From an uncultured Pseudomonadales bacterium (GTDB lineage: Bacteria; Pseudomonadota; Gammaproteobacteria; Pseudomonadales; Cellvibrionaceae), in NCBI GenBank assembly GCA_947489425.1, contig CANLDL010000002.1, forward strand, positions 496,001-560,000: a stretch of 64,000 bases of DNA. Direction: 5' to 3'. The notes below the pieces were generated by a model that was given only the letters and a program-made list of their open reading frames with translations, did not search any database and had not been told where the DNA came from. Positions 28,048 through 36,356 of this stretch are shown here, piece by piece (the first letter of the stretch is position 1; each line of letters begins with the position of its first letter). Made by a program: the position numbers and the translations under genes.

Positions 28048-30768
28048 TTAAGGAGGGCTCTGCTCTAATAAAAATACCCCAATGGCTTCGGCATCTTGGG
28101 GGGCGCCTAAGGTATCAAGCACAGAGAGATTATAAATACCTAATATTGCATCGGCATTAGGACCAAGAATAACAAACTGCACATCGCCATAAATATCATA
28201 GCGAGTACTGGTACCGGCTGCGGTGATTCCGCCCGTGGGATCTGCTGCCAAACCCTCTATGGTAAAGCTATTAACCGCACCGGGTAATGCCACAGGATCT
28301 TGTGTGGTTGTCCCTGTCACATAAGGGATATGTGCATTCCAATCACCATCAGCGGTGGTTAAGTTAATAGTAAAATCTGTAATTTGTTGAGAACCAAAAT
28401 TAATATCTACGCTGACCGCGCCCAAGGCGCCGCTGACGCCATCTTGGTCAATCGGGTTGCTGCCTAGAACCCTGCTATAAGTAACGCTTGTATTACCTAA
28501 CGCTGCTGCACTTATATCGGGGGTGGCGTCGACTGAATAAGCATAAAAAAGATCTGCCGCATTGTAATTTTCATCCCCCGCTCCTTGGTTAATGATGACT
28601 TGCTGATCACTCCATCGTCCCCAATTCGCGGCATAGTTTGCTCCAACATGTTCTACTGTATCAGATAAATCATTCTGGTCTGGCATTAAATCTATAGTGA
28701 AACAATTGGTGCAATCAATGGGGTCGCTACCCAGTAGAATCTGATCAAAATTGCTCATCTCACTACTCACCACGCCGCCTACTAGAGTATTGGACGTTAA
28801 GGCTCCCGCCCCGTTATTGTGGGTAATCAGTCGAATACTGTCTGTGCGGGCAACCCCACTCAAAGATACTGCATCCTTGCCGGTGCCTGCCAAAATACTT
28901 GCGATGGATGACCCTGTACCTGCATCCAGAATCGTTGCCGTCAAGGCAACCACATTACTAGGAACACTGGGCTGCTCTAAGACATACGCGCCAGCCAAAC
29001 TGTACAAGCCATTGGGGCTACCACTATGGCTGCCGTCTGTACTGGCCAGGCTATTTAATTGCAATGAACCAATCGCTGCCTCAGCATTATCACCAATTAA
29101 TGACAAGGATATAGAACCCCGCATATCGAAGTTTGTGCTGCCTCCTGTCCCGCAGCCTGTGCATCCACCCACCAGCGGAATCAAAATCTCAGACGCACCG
29201 GCCCCGCTTAGGCTAACAGCACCATCATTAGCCGCAGTATAATTGATGGAGGCTGACGCATCGGAAAAAGAAGCACTAAGATTAACGCCAACAATTTGCT
29301 GGCTTAGGAAATTAATCGTGATTGTGAGCGTATTTAGATTAACCACTTGGCCCTGCTCATTCACGGCGGCACCGCCGCGGAGTTGATAATCTACCAAGCC
29401 AGCACTAGGTATTAAACTGGTTGCCTGATCCGAATAAGCGTAGGGAAGCCAATTGATTACATCCAAACTCACTCCGTCGTCAGTAAAGGTTTGCTCCGCA
29501 TTCCAAAGCCCCCAAAAGGCCTCAACATCGTCATTAGGGCCAAGGTCTGTGATTGCGCCAACAGCAACCGGTGTACCGCGCTCTACAGAGCTAGAAAAAT
29601 CATTACTTGTTTGATAGGCGGTTACGTAAACATGGGTATTATCGAATATCACCTGCTCTATCGAACTCCCTACTACAGAGTTAGAAGCTAACCCAGCATA
29701 GGATTCAAACGTGCCACTATCGTCAACAATATTGGCAACCGCCGCAATAGAACTTGGGCGATTGATCAGTGGCAGTGGGTTAGTACTGCGATCAAACAGT
29801 AATGGACGCTTCAATAAAAAAACACCAGCCAATTGCGCATCGAGCGTATCGGCTCTCAGATTATAAGACACTAATACAGCCTGTGCCTGAGCGCCTAAAA
29901 ACACCATATTCACAATGCCCGTTGCTGTATCATTCAAGCAACTTGAGCTACAGCCACTATCATCGTCGGTCACCACGCCTACAAGGCCAAAGGAGCGAAC
30001 ACTTGAGCCACCCAGCGCTATTGGGGCAGGCAGCGATGCAGTCATACTAAAACCACCAGTGCCTGCACCTGCATCATTGCCTGCTTCAAGAGTAAAAGCA
30101 GTAATTTGCTGATTGAAAAAATCGACGTCTATAGTAAGTGCATCAATACTGCCAGACACACCGTTTTGATCCGTAGGGTTGGTAACACGGCTGCCATTTC
30201 CCACTACATCATATGTTACTGCTATAGGCTCTACCGTGGAGATGTCTTCTGTTGCATCCTGCGAAAAGGCGAAATGAAAATAATCGTTAATGGTGTAAGG
30301 AGTACCTTCATATTCAAGGGATGCATTTGTTTGAAAGCGCCCAATAATGGCGTTATAGGCATTGGTTGAAATAGCGCTTGCTTGCTCTAAGACGGCCATT
30401 GAACTGATAGCTTGCAAGTCGAGATTCAGGCAATCGCCACTTACCACGCATTCGAAATTGTCGAACCCTCCAACCATCACCTCCCAAGTGTTGTTTATAC
30501 CGTCGAGCAGGCGAATATTTTGACTAGCCCCACTGGCACTGATCACGCTGGAGCCGTTATTTAACACCGCCGCCGCAAAACCGACACCATTGTTACTCTG
30601 ATCAGGTTCAGAGGTAAAATCAGGATTTGAGTTACTGCCACTACCGCCACCACAGGCTGTTAACAATAGGGCAAACACCATCACATAAAAAAAGGGAGTG
30701 CGCATAGCATTGATTACATCCATTAATCTATCTTTTAAATGCACACACAAGCCCATCAGACTCTTCAC
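28048..30768 (-). CDS. Large three-repeat surface lipoprotein of unknown function
   Basis: This 906-residue protein has a lipobox (ALLLTAC, Cys about residue 39) followed by GGGSGSNSN. Three units of about 280 residues can be aligned by eye: Cys pairs near each N-part (CVVSGDC; CTGCG; CTNC), a Trp motif (FWGLWNAEQ, NWGRWSDQQ), an aromatic-Ser-Asp-Gln/Val-Ala-Thr motif (HFAFSQDATEDIS, YAYSDQATSLIP, YAYSVDATPDIS) and a beta strand (VDFFNQQI, INFLSQQI, INFGSQQI). This is a beta-rich pattern reminiscent of TbpB-like barrel domains, but I do not assign a ligand. The start is unsure: GTG 30768, ATG 30723 and ATG 30705 are in frame. A palindrome box lies 65 bases upstream. Confidence 0.75.
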   Translation of the reverse strand: MKSLMGLCVHLKDRLMDVINAMRTPFFYVMVFALLLTACGGGSGSNSNPDFTSEPDQSNNGVGFAAAVLNNGSSVISASGASQNIRLLDGINNTWEVMVGGFDNFECVVSGDCLNLDLQAISSMAVLEQASAISTNAYNAIIGRFQTNASLEYEGTPYTINDYFHFAFSQDATEDISTVEPIAVTYDVVGNGSRVTNPTDQNGVSGSIDALTIDVDFFNQQITAFTLEAGNDAGAGTGGFSMTASLPAPIALGGSSVRSFGLVGVVTDDDSGCSSSCLNDTATGIVNMVFLGAQAQAVLVSYNLRADTLDAQLAGVFLLKRPLLFDRSTNPLPLINRPSSIAAVANIVDDSGTFESYAGLASNSVVGSSIEQVIFDNTHVYVTAYQTSNDFSSSVERGTPVAVGAITDLGPNDDVEAFWGLWNAEQTFTDDGVSLDVINWLPYAYSDQATSLIPSAGLVDYQLRGGAAVNEQGQVVNLNTLTITINFLSQQIVGVNLSASFSDASASINYTAANDGAVSLSGAGASEILIPLVGGCTGCGTGGSTNFDMRGSISLSLIGDNAEAAIGSLQLNSLASTDGSHSGSPNGLYSLAGAYVLEQPSVPSNVVALTATILDAGTGSSIASILAGTGKDAVSLSGVARTDSIRLITHNNGAGALTSNTLVGGVVSSEMSNFDQILLGSDPIDCTNCFTIDLMPDQNDLSDTVEHVGANYAANWGRWSDQQVIINQGAGDENYNAADLFYAYSVDATPDISAAALGNTSVTYSRVLGSNPIDQDGVSGALGAVSVDINFGSQQITDFTINLTTADGDWNAHIPYVTGTTTQDPVALPGAVNSFTIEGLAADPTGGITAAGTSTRYDIYGDVQFVILGPNADAILGIYNLSVLDTLGAPQDAEAIGVFLLEQSPP

Positions 30769-30832
30769 CCTTTGAATTTAAAATATGGCCTAAGATATCA
30801 ATATGTTAAGAATACCAACGATAGCTGTATAT

Positions 30833-30846
30833 AGTCCAAAAGGACT
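30833..30846. promoter_or_regulatory. Palindrome box 1, AGTCC-AAAA-GGACT
   Basis: Copy 1 of a 14-base palindrome, between the lipoprotein gene and the Cys/His gene, upstream of the lipoprotein. Read on the minus strand its flanks are AAAAACAGTCC...GGACTATATA, shared with box 2. It is probably an operator of the neighbouring NarL-type regulator (inference). A 5-bp hairpin followed by GTTTTT could also give weak plus-strand termination. Confidence 0.65.
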
Positions 30847-30866
30847 GTTTTTAGCGCTAAACACGA

Positions 30867-31745
30867 TCAATACTCAGCGATGGCCGCATCACGCGCCCCT
30901 ACTGGTGGCATAACCTCACTTTGCTTTTTTACCCCGTTGATAACTTGCTTGGCTTTCTCTTGCAATTGCCTCTCTACCCACTCCATAGAAGGCAGGCTTT
31001 GAAAATGCTCAAGAATGTTTGTGATTTTTTGTATCGCTGCGCGGAGTAATGCTTGCCGATACTTTTCAACAGCAGATAGCGGCAGAGGCATTTGCGGATA
31101 GGGAATATTGTTTTGATAAATAGTATCACGCTCATCACACCAGGATCGCATCTCAATTAATGCTGCGTTTTTAATCGCAGGGTTTCCATCAAGCCATGCT
31201 TTTATGTCGATATTCAATAGACTTTGTATTATTTCTGCCCAGGCAGTTAACTCATCCTCTTCGGGTTTTTTTACTCTTGCGATGATACTTTCTAAAGTAG
31301 TGTCGGGGATCGAAGCTTGTGCTGCACTATCGCGAAGTAGTTGAACAAATGGCTCTGTACCAGCGCCATATTTTCCAAAAACAACCACCGAATATTTATC
31401 ATCTACTGATGCACTCACATTAGCCTGATTATTATCAGATAACGCTAGAATTCTATTAGCTATCGTATGGCAAGTACCATTAACTGTATTATAAATACCC
31501 CCTTGATATTGCGGCTGGGGCTCGGCATTGGGTGCAACAAATACTGTTGCCCAATGCAAGTATATTTTAAACGTTCCAAGATTAGAACCTGGTTCACTAG
31601 GCATGTAACTACGACCAAAGCATCCCCAACTCGTCTGGTGATTTTGTGATTCCGTTAAATAAACGTGGTGGGCATCTTTAAGGCCCATATAGCCTGGGGC
31701 AGGTAGCGCTCGTGCAGTGACTTCTTTCATATTTAACATATTCAT
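30867..31745 (-). CDS. Unknown protein with His...Cys-His-x3-Asn pattern, possibly permuted papain-like
   Basis: I do not recognise this 292-residue protein. It is soluble with no signal peptide. AAGGAGAT sits 5 bases before the ATG, a strong start. Two local motifs stand out: a strand with His (KIYLHWATVFVAP, about residue 64) and, about 27 residues on, YNTVNGTCHTIANRIL. An early strand His followed by N-x-x-C-H-x-x-A-N resembles the catalytic layout of circularly permuted NlpC/P60-type enzymes (LRAT, PPPDE); this is an inference from pattern only. The C-terminal half is helical and charged. Two palindrome boxes lie in its upstream region, which it shares with the divergent response regulator. 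Confidence 0.6.
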   Translation of the reverse strand: MNMLNMKEVTARALPAPGYMGLKDAHHVYLTESQNHQTSWGCFGRSYMPSEPGSNLGTFKIYLHWATVFVAPNAEPQPQYQGGIYNTVNGTCHTIANRILALSDNNQANVSASVDDKYSVVVFGKYGAGTEPFVQLLRDSAAQASIPDTTLESIIARVKKPEEDELTAWAEIIQSLLNIDIKAWLDGNPAIKNAALIEMRSWCDERDTIYQNNIPYPQMPLPLSAVEKYRQALLRAAIQKITNILEHFQSLPSMEWVERQLQEKAKQVINGVKKQSEVMPPVGARDAAIAEY

Positions 31746-31820
31746 ATACTATCTCCTTATTATTTTTCCATCTCAATTAAAAGCAAGAAAATAATATCGA
31801 GAGAGGTTTTTAGCGTAAAT

Positions 31821-31834
31821 AGTCCTTTTGGACT
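31821..31834. promoter_or_regulatory. Palindrome box 2, AGTCC-TTTT-GGACT
   Basis: Copy 2, 76 bases upstream of the Cys/His gene and about 107 bases before the response regulator ATG. The preceding GTTTTTAGCGTAAA also occurs, with one extra base, next to box 1, so the repeated unit is longer than the palindrome. Confidence 0.7.
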
Positions 31835-31857
31835 GTTTTTAAACTTAGACTTCATTA

Positions 31858-31877
31858 ACTAGTCCTTTTGGACTAGT
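31858..31877. promoter_or_regulatory. Palindrome box 3, extended arms ACTAGTCC-TTTT-GGACTAGT
   Basis: Copy 3, whose core (31861-31874) starts exactly 40 bases after box 2 and has 8-base arms. Spacing near four helical turns places boxes 2 and 3 on the same DNA face, which fits cooperative binding in the shared promoter region. Confidence 0.7.
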
Positions 31878-31941
31878 GTGTTCCGCCCTTTTTGCGCATA
31901 GAATACATATCTATAAGTCACTTGCTAGATGAGATTATAAA

Positions 31942-32598
31942 ATGAGTGCCCAACGCTTTTTGATTGTCGATGACCATGCGCTGTTTAGAACAGGCTTGAG
32001 TATGATTTTGCAACAAGACGAGAGCGTTGCTGAGGTCATTGAGGCAGGCTCGGTGCTTGAGGCAAAAAATTTAACGCTAGACCTACCTAATCTATTACTG
32101 CTTGATATTCAAATGCCAGGGCTTACGGGAATAGAAGGTATTACTATTCTTAAAGATAGATTCCCGATGACGCCTATTATTATGCTCTCCTCTAGTGATA
32201 AACCACAGGATAAGCAATTAGCACTCGCGCAAGGCGCTGCTGCTTTTTTAAATAAAGCAGCAACAGCCGAAGAAATTCATAGAGTGATCAAACAGGTTTT
32301 AACAGGCAACTTGGTAGACGATAATCACTTGTCCAAACAAGAGAACACGTTAAATAATAAACACCGACAATCATCAAGTATGATCGGTGATGAAAGTGAT
32401 AAAAAATTAACGGCGCGCCAACTAGAAGTACTTGCACTTATTTGCGAAGGAAAATCGAATAAATTAATTGCACGGGAACTCAATGTATCGGAGAATACGG
32501 TTCGCGGCCATGTCTCCTCTGTGCTAAGTTGTCTAGGTGTATCGCGCCGAAGCGAAGCCATTATGGTGGCGCAAAAACAAGGGATTATTTCTTATTAA
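31942..32598 (+). CDS. NarL/LuxR-type response regulator
   Basis: This 218-residue protein has a receiver domain (FLIVDDHALFRTGLSMILQQ; phosphoacceptor Asp about residue 55 in LLLDIQMPGLTG; Lys in FLNKAATAEEI) and a LuxR-type helix-turn-helix (about 153-215; LTARQLEVLALICEGKSNKL, VSENTVRGHVSSVL). It is 48 bases upstream of a hybrid kinase, its likely partner. NarL-type regulators bind inverted repeats, so the three AGTCC-N4-GGACT boxes nearby are natural candidate sites. It is divergent from the Cys/His protein. Confidence 0.92.
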   Translation: MSAQRFLIVDDHALFRTGLSMILQQDESVAEVIEAGSVLEAKNLTLDLPNLLLLDIQMPGLTGIEGITILKDRFPMTPIIMLSSSDKPQDKQLALAQGAAAFLNKAATAEEIHRVIKQVLTGNLVDDNHLSKQENTLNNKHRQSSSMIGDESDKKLTARQLEVLALICEGKSNKLIARELNVSENTVRGHVSSVLSCLGVSRRSEAIMVAQKQGIISY

Positions 32599-32646
32599 AT
32601 TAACACCTTGATCACACCACTTTTTAACCACTACTAACCATTATTT

Positions 32647-34395
32647 ATGAATGTAATAAGAAGAGTACAGTACTGGTTACCTATTTTTCGCAAAGAGAAT
32701 ATTCTTAGAGAACAGATTCGGCTAATACATAATAATTATGTAGTGGCTGTTATTGCCTACTGGTTAACGAGTCTTATCGCCAGTATTGTTGTGTATTTAT
32801 TTTCTAATGACCTCACAATCTTTATTTGGCTTACGGGTACCTCTGCTATTACAGTTTATTCGTTATTGCATTACTTTCGCCTTGCAAAAAACTTTAACCC
32901 ACTTGCCGAAGCACGATATCAGACGGGGATTTTATTCGTGATGGGCAGCTTGTTTGGCTTGCTATCTATCATTTATATCAAGCCAGATTCAGACCCAGTA
33001 TTACTTGCTTATATTATTATGTTAAGTGCTGGCGCTGCCGCAGGTGCTTTGGTGATGCAGGCTCCTTGCTTGCCTGTTTATACCGCTTTTTTACTCTCGT
33101 CTATGCCTGGGCCATTTGTAGGTTTTTTGATTCTTGGCGGCGTCTACTACGGTATTGTTGCAGCCATTGTTATTTATATATTGGTATTGTATTACTGCGG
33201 CTACAATATGGAGCGTACAGTTAAGCACTCTATCGAGTTACGCTTTGCCAATGTCGATCTTATTGATAAATTGCAAAGTGCTGTTGGGAGTGCCGAGAAA
33301 GCCAACCGAGATAAATCGGTTTTCTTAGCATCGGCAAGTCACGATTTACGCCAACCACTACATGCTATGGGCCTGTTTATTGAAACTATGGGGCAGCTCG
33401 ACTTAAATCAACAACAAACTAATGTCTTAAAGCATATTAATTTAGCCAGCGATGCCACACGCGACATGCTCAATACCTTGCTAAATTTTTCAAAACTCGA
33501 TGCCGGGGTAATAGAGCCAACCTTTGAAGCGGTAGATTTACAAAACCTACTTGCAAAATTAGAGCAAGAACTCGGGGCAACAGCTGACGGCAAACAATTG
33601 TTTTATCGGTCACGCGAGACAAATTTAGTCGCTCACACCGACCCTGCTTTACTCGAATTAATTTTACGCAATATTATTAGTAACGCTATACGCTATACCA
33701 AAACTGGCGGGCTGTTAGTCTCTTGCAGACGACGCGACAATTACGCAAGTATAGAAGTATGGGATACCGGCATAGGCATACCAGATACCGAACAAGGCAA
33801 TATTTTTAAGGAGTTTCACCAACTCGGCAACCCAGAGCGTGATAGACAAAAAGGCTTTGGCCTTGGGCTTGCCATTGTCAAAGGGCTTTGCGAAACATTA
33901 GGTGCAGAGCTTATATTAAATAGCCGCTTGGGTAAGGGCTCTACGTTTAAAATAGTGCTGCCTTTATCGAACGAGCCTATTATCAGCGATGCTCTCAGTA
34001 CCATTGACGAAAAAGATTTTATAGGTTTACATTTTTTATTTATAGATGACGATGAAAGTATTCGTGCAGCCATGAAAAGCCTACTTAATTCTTGGGGAAG
34101 CTATTGCACTACTGCCGAGTCACTCGACCATGCACTTTTCTTAAAAGAAAACAATAACACTGTACCCGATGTACTTATCGTCGATTATCGGCTACGCGAG
34201 AATAAAACCGGTGGAGAGGCTATTATTGCCTTGCGCAAACACTTTAATAAAAAAGTACCAGCTGTCATTGTTACCGGAGATACAGCAGCAGACCGCCTAC
34301 GCGAGGCGCAAGAATACGACGCCACGCTACTGCATAAGCCCGTTGTAGTTAGCGAGCTACAAATTGCAATAAAAGATTTGTTAAGAAAAGCATAA
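32647..34395 (+). CDS. Hybrid membrane sensor histidine kinase with C-terminal receiver
   Basis: This 582-residue protein has about six membrane helices in residues 30-185 with almost no periplasmic domain, so it probably senses within the membrane. It then has HisKA (SASHDLRQPLHAMGLF, His about 232), HATPase (LRNIISNAIRYTKTGG, WDTGIGIPD, GFGLGLAIVKGL) and a receiver (LHFLFIDDDESIRAAM, Asp in LIVDYRLRENKTGG). SHDLRQPLHA kinases of this group usually pair with LuxR-type regulators, as here. Its ligand is unknown. Confidence 0.9.
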   Translation: MNVIRRVQYWLPIFRKENILREQIRLIHNNYVVAVIAYWLTSLIASIVVYLFSNDLTIFIWLTGTSAITVYSLLHYFRLAKNFNPLAEARYQTGILFVMGSLFGLLSIIYIKPDSDPVLLAYIIMLSAGAAAGALVMQAPCLPVYTAFLLSSMPGPFVGFLILGGVYYGIVAAIVIYILVLYYCGYNMERTVKHSIELRFANVDLIDKLQSAVGSAEKANRDKSVFLASASHDLRQPLHAMGLFIETMGQLDLNQQQTNVLKHINLASDATRDMLNTLLNFSKLDAGVIEPTFEAVDLQNLLAKLEQELGATADGKQLFYRSRETNLVAHTDPALLELILRNIISNAIRYTKTGGLLVSCRRRDNYASIEVWDTGIGIPDTEQGNIFKEFHQLGNPERDRQKGFGLGLAIVKGLCETLGAELILNSRLGKGSTFKIVLPLSNEPIISDALSTIDEKDFIGLHFLFIDDDESIRAAMKSLLNSWGSYCTTAESLDHALFLKENNNTVPDVLIVDYRLRENKTGGEAIIALRKHFNKKVPAVIVTGDTAADRLREAQEYDATLLHKPVVVSELQIAIKDLLRKA

Positions 34396-34413
34396 CTATG
34401 ACATAAAGGCATA

Positions 34414-34725
34414 TCAGGCATACGGAAAGTTACCCAAAGAGAACGAACATATCAGCAAGCCAAATATAAAAAACACTAAGCATGCTGATATCACATGCAA
34501 TAGAAAGTGCTGTTTTTTATTCTTGATAAAATTAAAAAGCCCATATATCAATTGGGCAAGTCCTAAAAAAACCAAGCAGTAACACAGTAAAAGCGCGTTC
34601 TCTATCAAACTATTTTGCAACTCATGACCAATACCTTTTACATAGGCATTTTGTAAGAGTAATGTATAAAAACTAAAACCAATAGTATATATAATGGGCG
34701 GCCAAAATATTTTTAGATAGCGCAT
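34414..34725 (-). CDS. Small membrane protein, unknown
   Basis: This 103-residue open frame has three hydrophobic helices (IIYTIGFSFYTLLLQ, ALLLCYCLVFLGLAQLIYGL, HVISACLVFFIFGLLICS) separated by a Lys-rich loop (FIKNKKQ). It fits neatly between the kinase (convergent, 18 bases) and the TrmB-like gene (24 bases upstream, same strand). The ribosome site is weak. I do not recognise the family. Confidence 0.55.
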   Translation of the reverse strand: MRYLKIFWPPIIYTIGFSFYTLLLQNAYVKGIGHELQNSLIENALLLCYCLVFLGLAQLIYGLFNFIKNKKQHFLLHVISACLVFFIFGLLICSFSLGNFPYA

Positions 34726-34748
34726 ATAGCTTTACCATTCCATCTTAT

Positions 34749-35423
34749 TTAAGCACCTTCTACAATAGTGCAAACTTGCCACAATGCATGACCGCTCAAA
34801 CGGTATTTTCTCTCAAAGGCAGTAATATCGATGTCGCTTTTATATTCGTCTATTGCCGAGCATCGTTTAGCAACATCTAAGGCGGCATTAAATTCCTGCG
34901 CATAAATACGCCAGTTTGTGCGCAGTTCGATAGATTCGCTAACGGATAAAAGATTTTTAAAGGTGGGGTGGCCATGCCAGCGTCTTTGCAAGTGCTGGGT
35001 TTTAGGCCAAGGGTTGGGGTAGAGTAAAAAGTGCTTGTCTGCCTTGATACTTTCTTGCTCCATAAGTCGCCAAAAATCTGTACAATCGCAGCGCAGCAAG
35101 AGGCCATTATCAGCAAGTTTTTTATTCTCATTATTGGCCAAGCGCTTAGCCGATTGATCCAATCCCACTACCAGGTAGTTAGGGTATTTGTTCGCAAAAA
35201 ACCGTGTACTCTCACCTGTACCGCAGGCACTATCGAGTATTATCTTAGGGTCACCTAGCTCACTTTTACGCTCCAAAAACTGATCGAACGCCTCTTGATT
35301 ATAAGCCACTATCGGACGCTTAAATTCGCTCTCTAAGTGCTTACTTACAGTTTTTTGTAAGTCTTTATGAATACCCTCTTGTGGAGAGTCGATAACTTTT
35401 GCGGGAGTAAAACTCATAAGCAA
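34749..35423 (-). CDS. TrmB-like SAM-dependent methyltransferase
   Basis: This 224-residue protein has a SAM motif I (ILDSACGTGESTRFFANKYP) and VGLDQSAKRL, followed by the TrmB hallmark LLYPNPWPKTQHLQRRWHG. TrmB makes m7G46 in tRNA. The motif I wording (DSACGTGEST rather than EIGFGMG) marks it as a divergent, TrmB-like paralogue rather than canonical TrmB. Substrate is therefore probable tRNA guanine but not certain. It is 24 bases upstream of the small membrane protein gene. Confidence 0.8.
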   Translation of the reverse strand: MLMSFTPAKVIDSPQEGIHKDLQKTVSKHLESEFKRPIVAYNQEAFDQFLERKSELGDPKIILDSACGTGESTRFFANKYPNYLVVGLDQSAKRLANNENKKLADNGLLLRCDCTDFWRLMEQESIKADKHFLLYPNPWPKTQHLQRRWHGHPTFKNLLSVSESIELRTNWRIYAQEFNAALDVAKRCSAIDEYKSDIDITAFERKYRLSGHALWQVCTIVEGA

Positions 35424-35440
35424 TGATTAAATTGGCAATA

Positions 35441-35476
35441 AAAAAGGCTGCATTATAGCGATAATGCAGCCTTTTT
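35441..35476. terminator. Strong bidirectional terminator after aapP
   Basis: Sixteen-base arms (35441-35456 and 35461-35476), GC core GGCTGCATTAT/ATAATGCAGCC with A/T tails, around the loop AGCG. It ends the aapJQMP transcript on the minus strand before the TrmB-like gene. Confidence 0.92.
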
Positions 35477-35529
35477 AGGTAGTTATTAACTACAATATGA
35501 ACCTACACTACGTAGTTCTAAGCTCTCGA

Positions 35530-36297
35530 TTAGTGATCGAGGATTTGGCTCAAGAATAATTGCAGGCGGTCAGTTTGCGGATTATTAAATAATTCTTCTG
35601 GTGTATTTTGCTCAACAATTTCGCCCGCGTCCATAAAGATAACGCGATCAGCGACTTTTTTCGCAAAGCCCATTTCGTGAGTCACACAAAGCATTGTCAT
35701 ACCTTCGTCTGCAAGCTCGACCATTACATCAAGTACTTCTTTAATCATCTCTGGATCAAGCGCTGAGGTTGGCTCATCAAACAACATAATTTGTGGCGAC
35801 ATACAAAGTGAACGCGCAATTGCTACACGTTGCTGTTGACCACCGGATAACTGCCCTGGAAATTTATCAGCCTGCTCAGGAATCTTCACACGCTCTAGAT
35901 ATTTCATAGCAATTTCTTCGGCTTCTGCTTTTGGTTTTTTCTGTACCCAAATTGGCCCAAGCGTTAAGTTCTCTAGAATAGTTAAATGTGGGAACAAGTT
36001 GAAGTGCTGAAACACCATACCCACTTCACGGCGAATGGCTTCGATATTTTTTACATCTTCGACCATCTCGACGCCGTTCACAATTAACGAGCCACGTTGA
36101 AATTCTTCAAGGCGGTTAATACAACGAATAGTTGTCGACTTACCTGAACCCGATGGCCCACAAATAACAATCTTTTCGCCTTTTTTAACGGTTAGGTTGA
36201 TATCTTTTAATACGTGAAAATCGCCATACCATTTATTCAGGTCTTTAATGATAATGGTATCTTCTACACTATCTGCAACTTTTGATTCTGTACTCAT
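35530..36297 (-). CDS. aapP: General L-amino-acid ABC transporter ATPase
   Basis: This 255-residue ATPase shows Walker [19 protein letters not shown], the Q-loop [12 protein letters not shown], signature [15 protein letters not shown] and Walker [13 protein letters not shown]. It is the last gene of aapJQMP and drives uptake of a broad range of L-amino acids by family precedent. It lies 59 bases after aapM and is closed by a strong terminator. Confidence 0.94.
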   Translation of the reverse strand: MSTESKVADSVEDTIIIKDLNKWYGDFHVLKDINLTVKKGEKIVICGPSGSGKSTTIRCINRLEEFQRGSLIVNGVEMVEDVKNIEAIRREVGMVFQHFNLFPHLTILENLTLGPIWVQKKPKAEAEEIAMKYLERVKIPEQADKFPGQLSGGQQQRVAIARSLCMSPQIMLFDEPTSALDPEMIKEVLDVMVELADEGMTMLCVTHEMGFAKKVADRVIFMDAGEIVEQNTPEELFNNPQTDRLQLFLSQILDH

Positions 36298-36356
36298 AGT
36301 AAACCTTTATAATTTATCTATTTCTATTTTTATTTTTTACTGGTTAATCCGGCAAA

